Shown: positions 17,374-30,411, counted from the stretch's first letter. The stretch is 64,000 nucleotides of DNA from Xanthomonas sp. NCPPB 1128 (GCF_001043115.1 NZ_LFME01000001.1:372001-436000); one strand, 5' to 3'. A program made the numbers and translations. Notes: generated by a model from the sequence alone, not told the origin.

Positions 17374-18090
17374 ATGACGACTTCTCCGCTGCGTGTGTTG
17401 ATCCATGGTGCGTCCGGCCGGATGGGCCAGGCGTTGTTGCGGCTGGCCGCGCAGGACCCGGCGCTGCAGGTGGTGGCTGCCGTGGTCCGGCGCGCGCCGG
17501 CACAGCGGGTGATCGACGGGGTGCCGTACTTCGCCGCGGCCGAGTTGGGCGGGGTGCCGGCCTTCGACGTGGCGATCGATTTCAGCCTGCCGCAGGGCTT
17601 CGATCCGGTGTTGGCGCTGTGCATGGCGCGCGGTGCGGCGCTGGTGTCGGGCACCACCGGGCTGGAGGAGGCGCAGCGGCAGGCGCTGACTGCGGCCGCC
17701 GAGCGCATCCCCTTCATCTGGGCATCGAACTTCAGCCTGGGCGTTGCGGTGCTGCACGATCTGGTCGAGCGGGCCGCCGCGGCGCTGCCGGGCTGGGATT
17801 GCGACATCGTCGAATCCCACCACGTGCACAAGCAGGACGCACCCTCCGGCACCGCGCTGACCCTCGGCGACGCGGCAGTGCAGGGTGGCGCCACCCCGCG
17901 CTACGCCAGCCTGCGCGCCGGCGACATCGTCGGCGAACATCTGGTGCAGTTCGCCGGACTCGGCGAGCGGGTCGAACTGGTGCACCGCGCCAGCAACCGC
18001 GACATCTTCGCCCGCGGCGCGCTGCATGCCGCCACGCGCCTGCCGGGACGTGCGCCCGGGGCCTACCGGCTGCGCGACCTGCTCGGCTGA
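17374..18090 (+). CDS. dapB: 4-hydroxy-tetrahydrodipicolinate reductase
   Basis: A 238-aa reductase of the lysine/diaminopimelate pathway. The nucleotide-binding motif is IHGASGRMGQALLRLA at the N-terminus; VSGTTGL and ASNFSLGVAVL are conserved; the catalytic ESHHVHKQDAPSGTALTLGD holds the His pair and Lys. E. coli DapB is 273 aa, so this is a shorter form with a compact N-terminal domain. It precedes carA by about 160 bp, the common order dapB-carA-carB-greA of gammaproteobacteria. Confidence 0.95.
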   Translation: MTTSPLRVLIHGASGRMGQALLRLAAQDPALQVVAAVVRRAPAQRVIDGVPYFAAAELGGVPAFDVAIDFSLPQGFDPVLALCMARGAALVSGTTGLEEAQRQALTAAAERIPFIWASNFSLGVAVLHDLVERAAAALPGWDCDIVESHHVHKQDAPSGTALTLGDAAVQGGATPRYASLRAGDIVGEHLVQFAGLGERVELVHRASNRDIFARGALHAATRLPGRAPGAYRLRDLLG

Positions 18091-18112
18091 ACGTGGTTTT
18101 CACATAAACGGC

Positions 18113-18141
18113 TGGCGCGGACCGCCCCGCGCCGGTACAAT
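18113..18141 (+). promoter_or_regulatory. Probable carA promoter
   Basis: TACAAT at 18136-18141 is a good -10; a poor -35 (TGGCGC) lies 17 bp upstream. Transcription from here would give a leader of about 105 nt before the carA GTG. Confidence 0.4.
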
Positions 18142-18198
18142 TCTCGCTCGCCTGTTACCCATCGCCACGGACCCGGAGAAGCGCCGAGTTCGCGGTTT

Positions 18199-18213
18199 CT
18201 TGCAGCCTGCAAG
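18199..18213 (+). promoter_or_regulatory. Hairpin in carA leader
   Basis: CTTGCAG-C-CTGCAAG is a perfect inverted repeat 40 bp before the carA start. It could be part of a pyrimidine- or arginine-responsive leader, as carAB is usually controlled in the 5' UTR, but no U-tract or leader peptide was recognised. Confidence 0.35.
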
Positions 18214-18252
18214 TTGGTGGGGCAGGGTTCCTCTCTCCCCAAGGCGAACCCC

Positions 18253-19377
18253 GTGACTCAACCCGCAATCCTTGTCCTTGAAGACGGCACCGTGTTCGAG
18301 GGCGAATCCGTAGGCGCTGCCGGCCTGTCCGTCGGCGAAGTGGTGTTCAACACCGCCATGACCGGCTACCAGGAGATCCTCACCGATCCCTCCTACGCCC
18401 GCCAACTGGTCACGCTGACGTATCCGCATATCGGCAACACCGGCTGCACCGACCAGGACGACGAGGCCGCCCAGGTCTGGTCGGCCGGCCTGATCGTGCG
18501 CGACGTGCCGCGCCGTCCCAGCAACTGGCGCAACCAGGTGGCGCTGCCGGACTGGCTGATCCAGCGCGGCGTGGTCGCCATCGCCGGCATCGACACCCGC
18601 AAGCTGACCCGCATCCTGCGCGAGAAAGGCTCGCAGAACGGCGCGCTGATGGCCGGCGAGGTCGACGTGGACACCGCACTGGAAGCAGCGCGCAAGTTTC
18701 CGGGACTGAAGGGCATGGACCTGGCCAAGGTGGTCTCCACCGACACCGCCTATCCCTGGCGCGACGGCCAGCTCGACCTGGACAGCAACGCGTTCGTGAC
18801 GGCCGAGCCCAGGTTCAAGGTCGTCGCCTACGACTACGGGGTCAAGCACAACATCCTGCGCATGCTCGCCGAGCGCGGCTGCGAGGTGACCGTGGTGCCG
18901 GCGCAGACGCCGGTCGCCGAGGTACTGGCGATGAACCCGCATGGCGTGTTCCTGTCCAACGGCCCTGGCGACCCGGCTCCCTGCGACTACGCGATCGCCG
19001 CGATCAAGGAACTGCTGGCGCGCAAGATCCCGACCTTCGGCATCTGCCTGGGCCACCAGCTGCTGGCGCTGGCCGCCGGCGCGCAGACCCTGAAGATGGG
19101 CCATGGCCACCACGGCGCCAACCATCCTGTGCAGGACCTGGACAGCGGCCGGGTGATGATCACTTCGCAGAACCACGGCTTCGCGGTGGACGAGGCGACC
19201 TTACCGGCCAATGTGCGCGTCACCCATCGCTCGCTGTTCGACGGCAGCAACCAGGGCATTGCGCTCACCGACGCGCCGGCCTTCAGCTTCCAGGGCCACC
19301 CGGAAGCCTCGCCGGGTCCGCGCGACGTGGCGCCGCTGTTCGATCGCTTCACCGCGCTGATGGCGGCCGCCGCCTGA
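18253..19377 (+). CDS. carA: Carbamoyl-phosphate synthase small subunit
   Basis: A 374-aa glutamine amidotransferase subunit that feeds ammonia to CarB for arginine and pyrimidine synthesis. GTG 18253 gives [21 protein letters not shown], matching the family start. The class-I GATase triad is visible: Cys in [15 protein letters not shown], His and Glu in [11 protein letters not shown]. The stop TGA shares one base with the ATG of the next small gene (TGATG). Confidence 0.96.
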   Translation: MTQPAILVLEDGTVFEGESVGAAGLSVGEVVFNTAMTGYQEILTDPSYARQLVTLTYPHIGNTGCTDQDDEAAQVWSAGLIVRDVPRRPSNWRNQVALPDWLIQRGVVAIAGIDTRKLTRILREKGSQNGALMAGEVDVDTALEAARKFPGLKGMDLAKVVSTDTAYPWRDGQLDLDSNAFVTAEPRFKVVAYDYGVKHNILRMLAERGCEVTVVPAQTPVAEVLAMNPHGVFLSNGPGDPAPCDYAIAAIKELLARKIPTFGICLGHQLLALAAGAQTLKMGHGHHGANHPVQDLDSGRVMITSQNHGFAVDEATLPANVRVTHRSLFDGSNQGIALTDAPAFSFQGHPEASPGPRDVAPLFDRFTALMAAAA

Positions 19378-19820
19378 TGGCCGCAGCGCCGGCCATGCCG
19401 TCGCCGACCCGCCGCTGGCGGTGGCCGGCCACGGCGTTGCTGGTGCTGGCCGCGTATCCGGCCTTCGTGCTGGGCGCGGTGTATCCGCAGTGGCTCAGCG
19501 CCGGCTTGCCGGGCGGACGCGATGGCCCTGCCGATGCGTACCGCCACAGCCTGGCCAGCGCCGTGGTCGCCTACACCCTGTCGCCGCGCTGCGTGGACTG
19601 GGTCACCGCGGTCATGGAGCGCGACGGCCGCGGCACGGCGAGCCGGGCGATGGACGCCCACAACAACCGGATCGGCGCGCGCATCGGCGCCACCGCCAGC
19701 AGTTGGGCCGCGATGCAGCGCGAGGTTCGCGCCGCGGTCGACCATGGCGCGATCGATGCGCGTTCGTCCGATCAGATCACCTGGCGCGCCCCCGCGGCGT
19801 GGCAGGACCGCCTCTACTGA
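19377..19820 (+). CDS. Unknown small protein wedged between carA and carB
   Basis: A 147-aa protein, not recognised with certainty. It has one N-terminal hydrophobic segment (about residues 17-35), a signal peptide or membrane anchor, then DAYRH (53-57) and [13 protein letters not shown] (93-105). The D-A-x-R-H plus D-x-H-N-N-x-x-G pairing resembles domains found in some wall- or toxin-associated proteins (DUF6973-like). It starts on the carA stop and ends 10 bp before carB, so it must be co-transcribed with both. The export signal makes a direct role in carbamoyl-phosphate synthesis unlikely. Confidence 0.7.
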   Translation: MAAAPAMPSPTRRWRWPATALLVLAAYPAFVLGAVYPQWLSAGLPGGRDGPADAYRHSLASAVVAYTLSPRCVDWVTAVMERDGRGTASRAMDAHNNRIGARIGATASSWAAMQREVRAAVDHGAIDARSSDQITWRAPAAWQDRLY

Positions 19821-19830
19821 GAATCCCCCC

Positions 19831-23069
<3,239 letters not shown>

Positions 23070-23073
<4 letters not shown>

Positions 23074-23546
23074 GAGCCCCGATCACCATGCAAGGCGCGC
23101 AGCGGTTGCGCGAGGAACTGGATCACCTGAAGTCGGTCAAGCGTCCCGAGGTCATCACCGCGATCGCCGAGGCGCGCGCGCACGGCGACCTCAAGGAGAA
23201 CGCCGAGTACCATGCGGCGCGCGAGCAGCAGGGTTTCATCGAAGGCCGCATCAAGCAGTTGGAGAGCGAGCTGTCGCACGCCGAGGTCATCGACGTCAGC
23301 AAGCTGGCGGTCGGCAGCAAGGTGGTGTTCGGCGCCACCGTGACCCTGGCCGATGTCGAGACCGACGAAGAGAAGCGCTACCAGCTGGTCGGCGATCTGG
23401 AAGCGGACATCAAGCTGGGCCTGATCGCGATCTCCTCGCCGCTGGCGCGTGCGCTGATCGGCAAGATGGAAGGCGACAGCGTCAGTATCGACGCCCCGGC
23501 CGGACGCCGCGAGTACGAGATCGTCAGCGTCGCCTACGTCGGCTGA
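23070..23546 (+). CDS. greA: Transcription elongation factor GreA
   Basis: A 158-aa protein, exactly the E. coli length. It rescues backtracked RNA polymerase by stimulating transcript cleavage. GTG 23070 overlaps the carB stop (GTGA) and gives [20 protein letters not shown]. The coiled-coil tip acidic residues are in [20 protein letters not shown]. The C-terminal domain ends [15 protein letters not shown]. It follows carB as in many gammaproteobacteria. Confidence 0.96.
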
Positions 23547-23550
23547 TCCG

Positions 23551-24471
23551 ATGGCGGTCGCCACCTTGCTGTTGCCGGAGCGGGTGCGCCTGGCCGGCGC
23601 CGTGCTGGCCGGCGAGGTGGCGCGCGCGTTCGGCCGTGCCGACCGCACGCAGGCCACGCCGGGCGGCGAGGCGCAGTTGCGCCGCCATTTCGCACTGGCG
23701 GAGGCATCGCTGCCGGCTGCGGCACTGACCCGCCAGCTTGACGCCGGCGATGCCGGCGACGGCCTGTGGCTGCGCGCCGATCCTGCCTACGTGGTGCCGG
23801 ACATGCAGGGCGCGCGGCTGATGGCGCATGGCGACATGCTGCCGCTCGACGCGGTGGACCTGGACGCGCTGTTGCCAGCGGTGCAGGGCGTGTTCGCCGA
23901 GAGCGGGCTGATCCTGCACGCGCCCGATCCCACCCGCTGGTATCTGCGCCTGCCGGCCGACAGCGTGCTGCCGGTATTCGCGGCGCCGGCGCAGGTGCTC
24001 GGGGCGGACCTGTTCGATCATCTGCCGCAGGGCGAGGACGCGCGCCGCTGGCGTGCGCTGCTGACCGAGGCGCAGATCGTGTTGCATCAGCATCCGTGGA
24101 ACCGCGAGCGCGTGGCGCGTGGGCAGCCGGCGATCAATTCGCTGTGGTTCTGGGGCGGCGGCCGCCTGCCGGCCACGGTCGGCACCGCGCATGCGCAGGT
24201 GCGCAGCCGCGATCCGCTGTTGCGCGCGCTGGCGCAGGCCGCCGGCGTGGCCGATGCGCAGGCGCCGCGGGTCGATGCGCTGGTCGACCTGCGTCAGCTC
24301 CGCGCGCCCGAACAGTTCGTCGGCGAGGTGGTGCAGCCGCTGCTGCAGGCGCTGCGCGATGGCGAGTTGCAGCAACTGCAACTGGATTTCGAGGACGGTA
24401 CCTGTTTCCGCATCGCCCCCGCGCAACGCTGGCGCCTGTGGCGGCGGCCGCTGTCGCGCCTGGACGCATGA
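23551..24471 (+). CDS. rpfE: RpfE-like conserved protein (function unknown)
   Basis: A 306-aa protein in the operon greA-this-recJ; gap to greA 4 bp, overlap with recJ start ATGA. The best-conserved segment is LHQHPWNRERVARGQPAINS followed by LWFWGGGRLP (about residues 174-203). This family is often labelled a phosphoglycerate mutase-like regulator, but I see no catalytic signature of that enzyme. In Xanthomonas the gene upstream of recJ at the edge of the rpf cluster is named rpfE; I assign the symbol from position and memory, not from a comparison. Confidence 0.7.
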   Translation: MAVATLLLPERVRLAGAVLAGEVARAFGRADRTQATPGGEAQLRRHFALAEASLPAAALTRQLDAGDAGDGLWLRADPAYVVPDMQGARLMAHGDMLPLDAVDLDALLPAVQGVFAESGLILHAPDPTRWYLRLPADSVLPVFAAPAQVLGADLFDHLPQGEDARRWRALLTEAQIVLHQHPWNRERVARGQPAINSLWFWGGGRLPATVGTAHAQVRSRDPLLRALAQAAGVADAQAPRVDALVDLRQLRAPEQFVGEVVQPLLQALRDGELQQLQLDFEDGTCFRIAPAQRWRLWRRPLSRLDA

Positions 24472-26201
24472 GTTCGCTCGCGCGCATCGTGCGGCGGCCG
24501 GTGGCGGCCGCGGGCGGCCCGTGGAGCGAGGCCACGTTGCCGTTATTGCAGCGCATCTACGCTGCGCGTGGCGCGCACGACAGTGGCCTGGCGCAGCCCA
24601 AGCTGGCGCAACTGCTGCCGCCGGACGCGCTGAGCGGCATCGACGCGGCGGTGGCCTTGCTCGCCGAGGCGATCGCCGCGGGCAAGCGCATCCTGGTGGT
24701 CGGCGATTTCGATTGCGACGGCGCCACCGCCTGCGCGGTGGCAGTGCGCGGGCTGCGCCTGCTCGGCGCCGCGCAGGTGCTGCACGCGGTGCCCAATCGC
24801 ATGGTCCACGGCTACGGGCTGTCGCCGGCGCTGGTGGCGGAACTGGCCCCATTGCAGCCGGATTTGTTGGTCACGGTGGATCACGGTATCGCCTGCCACG
24901 CCGGCGTCGCCGCGGCCAAGGCGTTGGGCTGGCAGGTGCTGGTCACCGACCATCACCTGCCGGGGCCGGCCTTGCCGCCGGCCGACGCCATCGTCGATCC
25001 GAATCTCGCCGGCGACGCGTTCCCGAGCAAGATGCTGGCCGGCGTCGGGGTGATCTTCTACGTGCTGCTGGCACTGCGTCGGCACCTGCGCGTGTGCGGT
25101 GCGTTCGCGGCGGCGCCGCCGGACCTGGGCGTGCTGCTGGACCTGGTCGCGGTCGGCACCGTCGCCGATCTGGTACCGCTGGACCCGAACAACCGCGCGC
25201 TGGTCTCGGCCGGTTTGCGCCGGTTGCAGCGTGGCGAAGGTTGCCTTGGCCTGCGCGCCTTGATCGAAGCCAGTGGCCGCGACCCGGCGCGGCTCAGCGC
25301 CAGCGACATCGGCTTCGCCTTGGCCCCTCGGCTGAACGCCGCTGGCCGGCTCGAGGACATGGCCCTGGGCATCGAACTGCTGTTGTGCGAAGACCCGCAG
25401 CAGGCGCGCACGATCGCCGCGACGCTGGAGGAGATCAACGCCGAGCGCCGCGCCGTGCAGCAGCAGATGACCGACGAGGCCGAAGCGGTCGTGGCGCAGG
25501 CGCTGCTGGCCGCGCCCGAGCAGCCGCCGGTGGCGGTGTGCCTGTTCGATGCGCAGTGGCATCCCGGCGTGATCGGCCTGGTCGCCTCGAAGATGAAGGA
25601 CCGTCTGCATCGGCCGGTGATCGCCTTCGCTCCGGCCGAGCCGGGCAGCACCCAGTTGCGCGGCTCGGCGCGTTCGATTCCCGGTTTCCATATCCGCGAC
25701 GCGATGGCGGCGGTGGAGGCGCAACGGCCGGGCCTGATGGAGAAGTTCGGCGGCCATGCCATGGCCGCGGGCCTGAGCCTGCCCCAGGACGCGCTGGCCG
25801 AGTTCGAGCAGGTATTCCGCGCGCATGCGCTGGCCAGCCTGGATGCGGAACTGCTGCAGGCCGAACTGCTCAGCGACGGCGCACTGGATCCGCGTGAACT
25901 CGACCATCGCCACGCCGAGGCGTTGCGACAGGGCGGGCCGTGGGGGCAGGGTTTTCCCGAACCGCTGTTCGACGGCGAATTCGAGGTGTTGCAGTGGCGC
26001 GTGCTGAAGGAGCGCCATCTCAAGCTGAGCCTGCGCTGCCCCGGCCGCGCGGAGCCCTTGAACGCGATCCACTTCAATGGCTGGCAGGGTCGCGAACCTG
26101 GCCGCCGCGTGCACATCGCCTATCGGCTGGTTGCCGACGACTACCGCGGCGGCGAGGCGGTGCAACTGGTGGTGGAGCACTGCCTGCCACTGGGGAGCTG
26201 A
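24468..26201 (+). CDS. recJ: Single-stranded-DNA-specific exonuclease RecJ
   Basis: A 577-aa 5'-3' ssDNA exonuclease for recombination and mismatch repair; E. coli RecJ is 577 aa. DHH-family metal motifs: VVGDFDCDGATACAVAVRGL (about residue 78), VTVDHGIACH and VTDHHLPGPALPPADAIVDP. The DHHA1 part has GSARSIPGFHIRDAM and EKFGGHAMAAGLSL. Start ATG 24468 overlaps the previous stop. Confidence 0.96.
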   Translation: MSSLARIVRRPVAAAGGPWSEATLPLLQRIYAARGAHDSGLAQPKLAQLLPPDALSGIDAAVALLAEAIAAGKRILVVGDFDCDGATACAVAVRGLRLLGAAQVLHAVPNRMVHGYGLSPALVAELAPLQPDLLVTVDHGIACHAGVAAAKALGWQVLVTDHHLPGPALPPADAIVDPNLAGDAFPSKMLAGVGVIFYVLLALRRHLRVCGAFAAAPPDLGVLLDLVAVGTVADLVPLDPNNRALVSAGLRRLQRGEGCLGLRALIEASGRDPARLSASDIGFALAPRLNAAGRLEDMALGIELLLCEDPQQARTIAATLEEINAERRAVQQQMTDEAEAVVAQALLAAPEQPPVAVCLFDAQWHPGVIGLVASKMKDRLHRPVIAFAPAEPGSTQLRGSARSIPGFHIRDAMAAVEAQRPGLMEKFGGHAMAAGLSLPQDALAEFEQVFRAHALASLDAELLQAELLSDGALDPRELDHRHAEALRQGGPWGQGFPEPLFDGEFEVLQWRVLKERHLKLSLRCPGRAEPLNAIHFNGWQGREPGRRVHIAYRLVADDYRGGEAVQLVVEHCLPLGS

Positions 26202-26243
26202 GCACCTTACGGTCTGCTTGCGCGTGTGGCACCGCTTCGCGCC

Positions 26244-26417
26244 GTACCCTCACCCCAACCCCTCTCCCGGTGGGAGAGGGGCTTTGCTTTCCCTTCTCCC
26301 CTCGGGAGAAGGTGGCCCGCAGGGGCGGATGAGGGTACGGGCGAAGCCGCGCACAGCCAAAGCAGCACGCTGTGCGCCGCACCCTCACCCTAACCCCGCT
26401 CCTGATGGGAGAGGGGT
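26244..26417. repeat. Second locus of the A/B intergenic repeat
   Basis: The 306-bp interval between recJ and the VIT gene holds one inverted A copy (CCCCTCTCCCGGTGGGAGAG, about 26257-26281), one inverted B copy (CTTCTCCCCTCGGGAGAAGG at about 26292 with ATGAGGGTACGG after it), and a decayed A copy ending near 26417. Family and spacing match 2125-2700. The hairpins may act as transcription end or mRNA stability elements for recJ. Confidence 0.8.
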
Positions 26418-26507
26418 TACGCATCGCATGAGGTCTTGACGCACACAAGCAACCCCATCGCGCCACGGCGGACGTTCAAGCCATACCGTCCCATCGAGGA
26501 GTGATCC

Positions 26508-29450
26508 ATGTGGTCCATCGTGCGCAAAGGCGTGTGCGTGTTGTTGCTTTCGTGGTCGGTGCTCGCTGCGGTCCCGGCCGGAGCGCAGTCCGTGCCGCAG
26601 CGGCAATTGGTAGCGCCGCTGCTACACACCGACGCCGGCGAACGTCCGGTCGAACTGCGCGCGGTGTCGGTGCGTGCGCAGGCCGCCGCCGGCCTGGCCG
26701 AGACCACGGTGGAGTTGGAATTCTTCAATCCCAATACCAGGGTGCTGGAAGGGCAACTGACGTTCCCGCTACGCGAGGGCCAGCAACTCAGCGGGTTCGC
26801 CCTGGACATCGACGGGCAGATGCGCGACGCCGTGCCGGTGCCCAAGGCACGCGGGCGTCAGGTGTTCGAGGCGGTCGAGCGGCGCGGCGTGGATCCTGGT
26901 CTCCTGGAGCAGACCGCCGGCAACCAGTTCCGGCTGCGCGTCTACCCGCTGCCGGCGCGTGGCAGCCGCCATGTGCGCCTGGTCTATCGCGAATCGCTGC
27001 CGCGCACCGCCGCCGGCTGGCAATGGCGGTTGCCGCTGGCGTATGCGGCCAGCGCGCGCTCGCTGCAGGTGCAGCTGAGCACGCAGGCAGCGCCCGCCAC
27101 GCCTGCGATGGCTGCGCCCGGCCTGCGTCTGCTGCCGACGGCGGACGACGGCTATGTCGCGACCTGGTCCGGCACCCCGGCACAGTTGCCGCAGGAACTG
27201 GCGCTATCGTTGCGCGCGAGTGCGACGCCGCGCGTGGCGACTGGCATCCACGACGGCCAGCGCTACTTCCAGGCGCTGGTGCCGGTCGCCGACCTGCATG
27301 CCCCGCGCCCGCTGCCGCAGCGCGTCGGCCTGCTCTGGGATGCGTCCGGATCTGCGCGGCAGCGCGATATCCCGGCCGAACTGGCCTTGCTGCAGCGCTA
27401 CTTCGCCGCGGTCGGCACGGCCCAGGTCGATCTGATCGTGCTGCGCGACCGCGCCGCGGCACCGCGCAGGTTCCAGGTGCGCAACGGCGACTGGAGCGCC
27501 TTGAAGGCGGCGCTGCAGGCCGAGCAGCCCGACGGCGCCAGCGCGCTGGGCGCCTGGCAACCGGCGGCGCAGGTGCAGGAGTACCTGCTGTTCAGCGATG
27601 GCCTGGGCAACTACGGCACGCAGACCCTGCCGCCGCTGGCGCCGGGACAACGCCTGTATGCGATCGACTCGGCCGGCGTGCACGCCGATGCCGCACGCCT
27701 GGCGGCGATCGCGGAAGCACGCGGCGGACGCGCAATCGCGCTGGAGGGGATGCAGGGAGTCAAGCTCGCCAGCGAACGCCTGTTGCAGCGTGGCGGCGAA
27801 CTGGTCGCGATGGACGGCAGCCAGGTCGCCGATCTGGTCGCCGATTCGCGCTACGCCGACGATGGCTACCTGCGCATCGCCGGGCGCCTGCTCGGGGCCG
27901 ATGCGGCGCTGCACCTGGAGATCGCCACGGCCGCCAGCCGCCGGCACGTGCGGCTATCGTTGCGCCAGGTCGATGACGTGCCTGGAGACCTGGTGCCGGG
28001 CGCCTGGGCGCGGGCCATGCTGCGCAGTCTGTCCGCCGATCCGCTGGGTTCGGCGGCGCGTCGCCAGGCGCTGGCCGCGCGCTTCGGCCTGGTCAGCGCC
28101 GAGACCTCGCTGCTGGTGCTGGAGAACGTCGACGACTACGTCCGCTACGACATCCCGGCGCCGCCAGCGCTGCGCGCGGCGGTGGCGCGTGCGCAGGCGC
28201 AACAGCAGCGGATACACGTCGAAACGCGCAAGCAACGCATCGACCGGGTTGCCGAGGCATTCGCGCAGCGCATCGCCTGGTGGCAGCGCCAGTTTCCCAA
28301 GGGCGCGCCGCCGCAGCTGGTCGCGCAGGAGCAGCAAGGCCGCGCCGAGGTGACCGGGCAGAACCTTGCGCGCATGGCATCGGCGTCCGAATCGCTGGCG
28401 CTTCCGATGGCAGCGCCGCCGGCTCCTGCTGCGATGCCGGCGCCGGCTCGGACGCTGGCTGCACCGGCGGGCCTGGACGCGATGACCGTTGCTGCCGACG
28501 CGGTCGCTTCAGCTCCGGCGACCGACGCAAGCGGGGAACCCGCGATCGCCCTGGCCCTGCAGCCCTGGCAGCCGGATGCGCCGTATGCGCGGCGCCTGCG
28601 TGCGGCCCCCGCTGACGCGGTGTATCCGTTGTACCTGAGCGAACGCGCCGCGCACGCCGACAGCGTGGCGTTCTATCTGGATGTGGCCGACGTACTGTTT
28701 GCGCGCGGCCAGCGCGACCTGGCCCTACGCGTGCTATCCAACCTGGCCGAACTGCAGTTGGAGAACCGCCACGTGCTGCGCGTGCTCGGCTACCGGCTGC
28801 TGCAGGCCGGCCGTGCCGATCTGGCGGTGCCGGTGTTCGAGCAGGTGCTGCGGTTGGGCGAGGAGGAGCCACAGAGCTTTCGTGACCTGGGCCTGGCCTA
28901 TGCCGCGCGCGGCGACGCGCAGGCGGCGATCGCGCAGCTGTACCAGGTGGTGGTGCGCGGCTGGGATCCGCGCTTCGACGGGGTGAGCATGATCGCGCTC
29001 AACGAACTGAACGCGATCGTGGCGCGGGCACCACAACGGCCGGATACCGGCTTCATCGATCCGCGGCTGCTGCGCAACCTGCCGCTGGACCTGCGCGTGG
29101 TGCTGAACTGGGACAGCGACGACAGCGACATGGACCTGTGGGTGACCGACCCCAACGGCGAGCGCTGCTACTACGGCAATCGTGCGACCTACCAGGGTGG
29201 CCAGTTGTCGCCGGATTTCACCGGCGGCTACGGGCCGGAGGAGTTCTCGCTACGCAAGGCCAGGCCCGGCAAGTACAAGGTGGAAGCGAACTTCTTCGGC
29301 GAGCGCCAGCCGCTGGTCACCGGCGCCACCACCTTGCACCTGCAACTGAGCACAGGCTGGGGCACGGCCGCGCAACGCGACCAGCAGGTGACGCTGCGCC
29401 TGACCGAGCGCAAGGAGACAGTGCTGGTCGGCGAGTTCGAGGTGCGCTGA
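26508..29450 (+). CDS. Large secreted VIT / vWA / TPR / DUF2135 protein
   Basis: A 980-aa exported protein with a signal peptide (MWSIVRKGVCVLLLSWSVLA, cleavage near AGA-QS). A VIT domain spans about residues 35-160, and a vWA-like domain from about 270 has a MIDAS-type DASGS. A Pro/Ala-rich linker covers about 630-700. TPR-like helices at about 728-815 include NRHVLRVLGYRLLQAGRADL and FRDLGLAYAARGDAQAAIAQ. A C-terminal DUF2135 domain starts near 861 with LNWDSDDSDMDLWVTDPNGE. There is no sortase or autotransporter signal. VIT/vWA proteins mediate protein-protein contacts; the exact role is unknown. The membrane LytTR regulator follows 50 bp downstream, so co-regulation is plausible. Confidence 0.85.
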   Translation: MWSIVRKGVCVLLLSWSVLAAVPAGAQSVPQRQLVAPLLHTDAGERPVELRAVSVRAQAAAGLAETTVELEFFNPNTRVLEGQLTFPLREGQQLSGFALDIDGQMRDAVPVPKARGRQVFEAVERRGVDPGLLEQTAGNQFRLRVYPLPARGSRHVRLVYRESLPRTAAGWQWRLPLAYAASARSLQVQLSTQAAPATPAMAAPGLRLLPTADDGYVATWSGTPAQLPQELALSLRASATPRVATGIHDGQRYFQALVPVADLHAPRPLPQRVGLLWDASGSARQRDIPAELALLQRYFAAVGTAQVDLIVLRDRAAAPRRFQVRNGDWSALKAALQAEQPDGASALGAWQPAAQVQEYLLFSDGLGNYGTQTLPPLAPGQRLYAIDSAGVHADAARLAAIAEARGGRAIALEGMQGVKLASERLLQRGGELVAMDGSQVADLVADSRYADDGYLRIAGRLLGADAALHLEIATAASRRHVRLSLRQVDDVPGDLVPGAWARAMLRSLSADPLGSAARRQALAARFGLVSAETSLLVLENVDDYVRYDIPAPPALRAAVARAQAQQQRIHVETRKQRIDRVAEAFAQRIAWWQRQFPKGAPPQLVAQEQQGRAEVTGQNLARMASASESLALPMAAPPAPAAMPAPARTLAAPAGLDAMTVAADAVASAPATDASGEPAIALALQPWQPDAPYARRLRAAPADAVYPLYLSERAAHADSVAFYLDVADVLFARGQRDLALRVLSNLAELQLENRHVLRVLGYRLLQAGRADLAVPVFEQVLRLGEEEPQSFRDLGLAYAARGDAQAAIAQLYQVVVRGWDPRFDGVSMIALNELNAIVARAPQRPDTGFIDPRLLRNLPLDLRVVLNWDSDDSDMDLWVTDPNGERCYYGNRATYQGGQLSPDFTGGYGPEEFSLRKARPGKYKVEANFFGERQPLVTGATTLHLQLSTGWGTAAQRDQQVTLRLTERKETVLVGEFEVR

Positions 29451-29500
29451 TCCGCCCGTGGCGCGCCGGCGTGGCAATGCCGGCGCGCTACACTGGCGCG

Positions 29501-30400
29501 ATGTCCGATCCGTCCGCCGGCGCCAGCGCCTATTCCCGTTTCCAGCCCTGGCGCCGCAGCTTCGAGATCGGCTTCTGGGTTGCGCTCACCCTGATCAACG
29601 CCACCGCTAACAGCGTCACGGTGCTGATCGACATCCGCAAGACCGGGCTGCACTTCGCCGCGTGGGAGCCGGTGGTCTGGGAGTGGTCCAGCAACCTGAT
29701 GTTTCTGCTGATCGTGCCGCTGGTGGTGCTGCTGACCCGACGCTACCCGCTGCACTGGGACACCTGGCGACGCCGGTTGCCCGGCTATCTGTTGGGCAGC
29801 GTGGCGCTGTCGGTGCTGCACGTGGTGGGGATGGTCGCCCTGCGCAGCCTGGTCTACCGCCTGCAGGGCCAGCACTACGACTTCGGCTCGTGGCCGCAGG
29901 GCCTGGCCTACGAGTATCTCAAGGACGTGCGCAGCCTGGCCTCGATCGTGTTGTGCGTGGAGATGTACCGGTTCCTGCTGCGGCGCTGGCAGGGCGAGGC
30001 GGCGCTGCTCGGCGCGCCCGACGCCGGCCCGCCGGTGGGTTCGCTGGAGCGCCCGGAGCGCTTCCTGGTGCGCAAGCTGGGCCGCGACTTCCTGGTCGCC
30101 GCGGCCGACATCGAATGGCTGCAGGCCTCAGGCAACTACGTCAACCTGCGCGTGCGCGGCCACGACTACCCGCTGCGCAGCACCATGGCCGCGATCGAGG
30201 CGCGGCTGGACCCGGCGCGGTTCGTGCGCATCCACCGCAGCTACATCGTCAACCTGGCCAGCGTGGTCTCGATCGAGCCGCTGGAGGCGGGCGAGGCGCG
30301 GGTGCACCTGCGCGACGGCAGCCAGGTGCCGTGCAGCCGCCGCTACCGCGCCGCGCTGCGCGTGGCGGCCGGAGAGGGCGAGGCCGCGACCGTCGACTAG
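29501..30400 (+). CDS. rpfD: Membrane-bound LytTR transcription regulator (RpfD-like)
   Basis: A 299-aa protein. Four predicted transmembrane helices (about 22-44, 60-80, 95-118, 140-160) are followed by a linker and a LytTR DNA-binding domain at about 185-290 (KLGRDFLVAAADIEWLQASG, RFVRIHRSYIVNLASV). LytTR domains bind DNA through a beta-sheet surface; direct membrane fusion suggests one-component sensing without a histidine kinase. Position next to prfB-lysS-rpf and the LytTR class fit rpfD of Xanthomonas, whose role in DSF control is minor or unclear. ATG 29501 is preferred; ATG 29477 would add eight residues. Confidence 0.82.
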   Translation: MSDPSAGASAYSRFQPWRRSFEIGFWVALTLINATANSVTVLIDIRKTGLHFAAWEPVVWEWSSNLMFLLIVPLVVLLTRRYPLHWDTWRRRLPGYLLGSVALSVLHVVGMVALRSLVYRLQGQHYDFGSWPQGLAYEYLKDVRSLASIVLCVEMYRFLLRRWQGEAALLGAPDAGPPVGSLERPERFLVRKLGRDFLVAAADIEWLQASGNYVNLRVRGHDYPLRSTMAAIEARLDPARFVRIHRSYIVNLASVVSIEPLEAGEARVHLRDGSQVPCSRRYRAALRVAAGEGEAATVD

Positions 30401-30411
30401 GCGGGCGGCGC

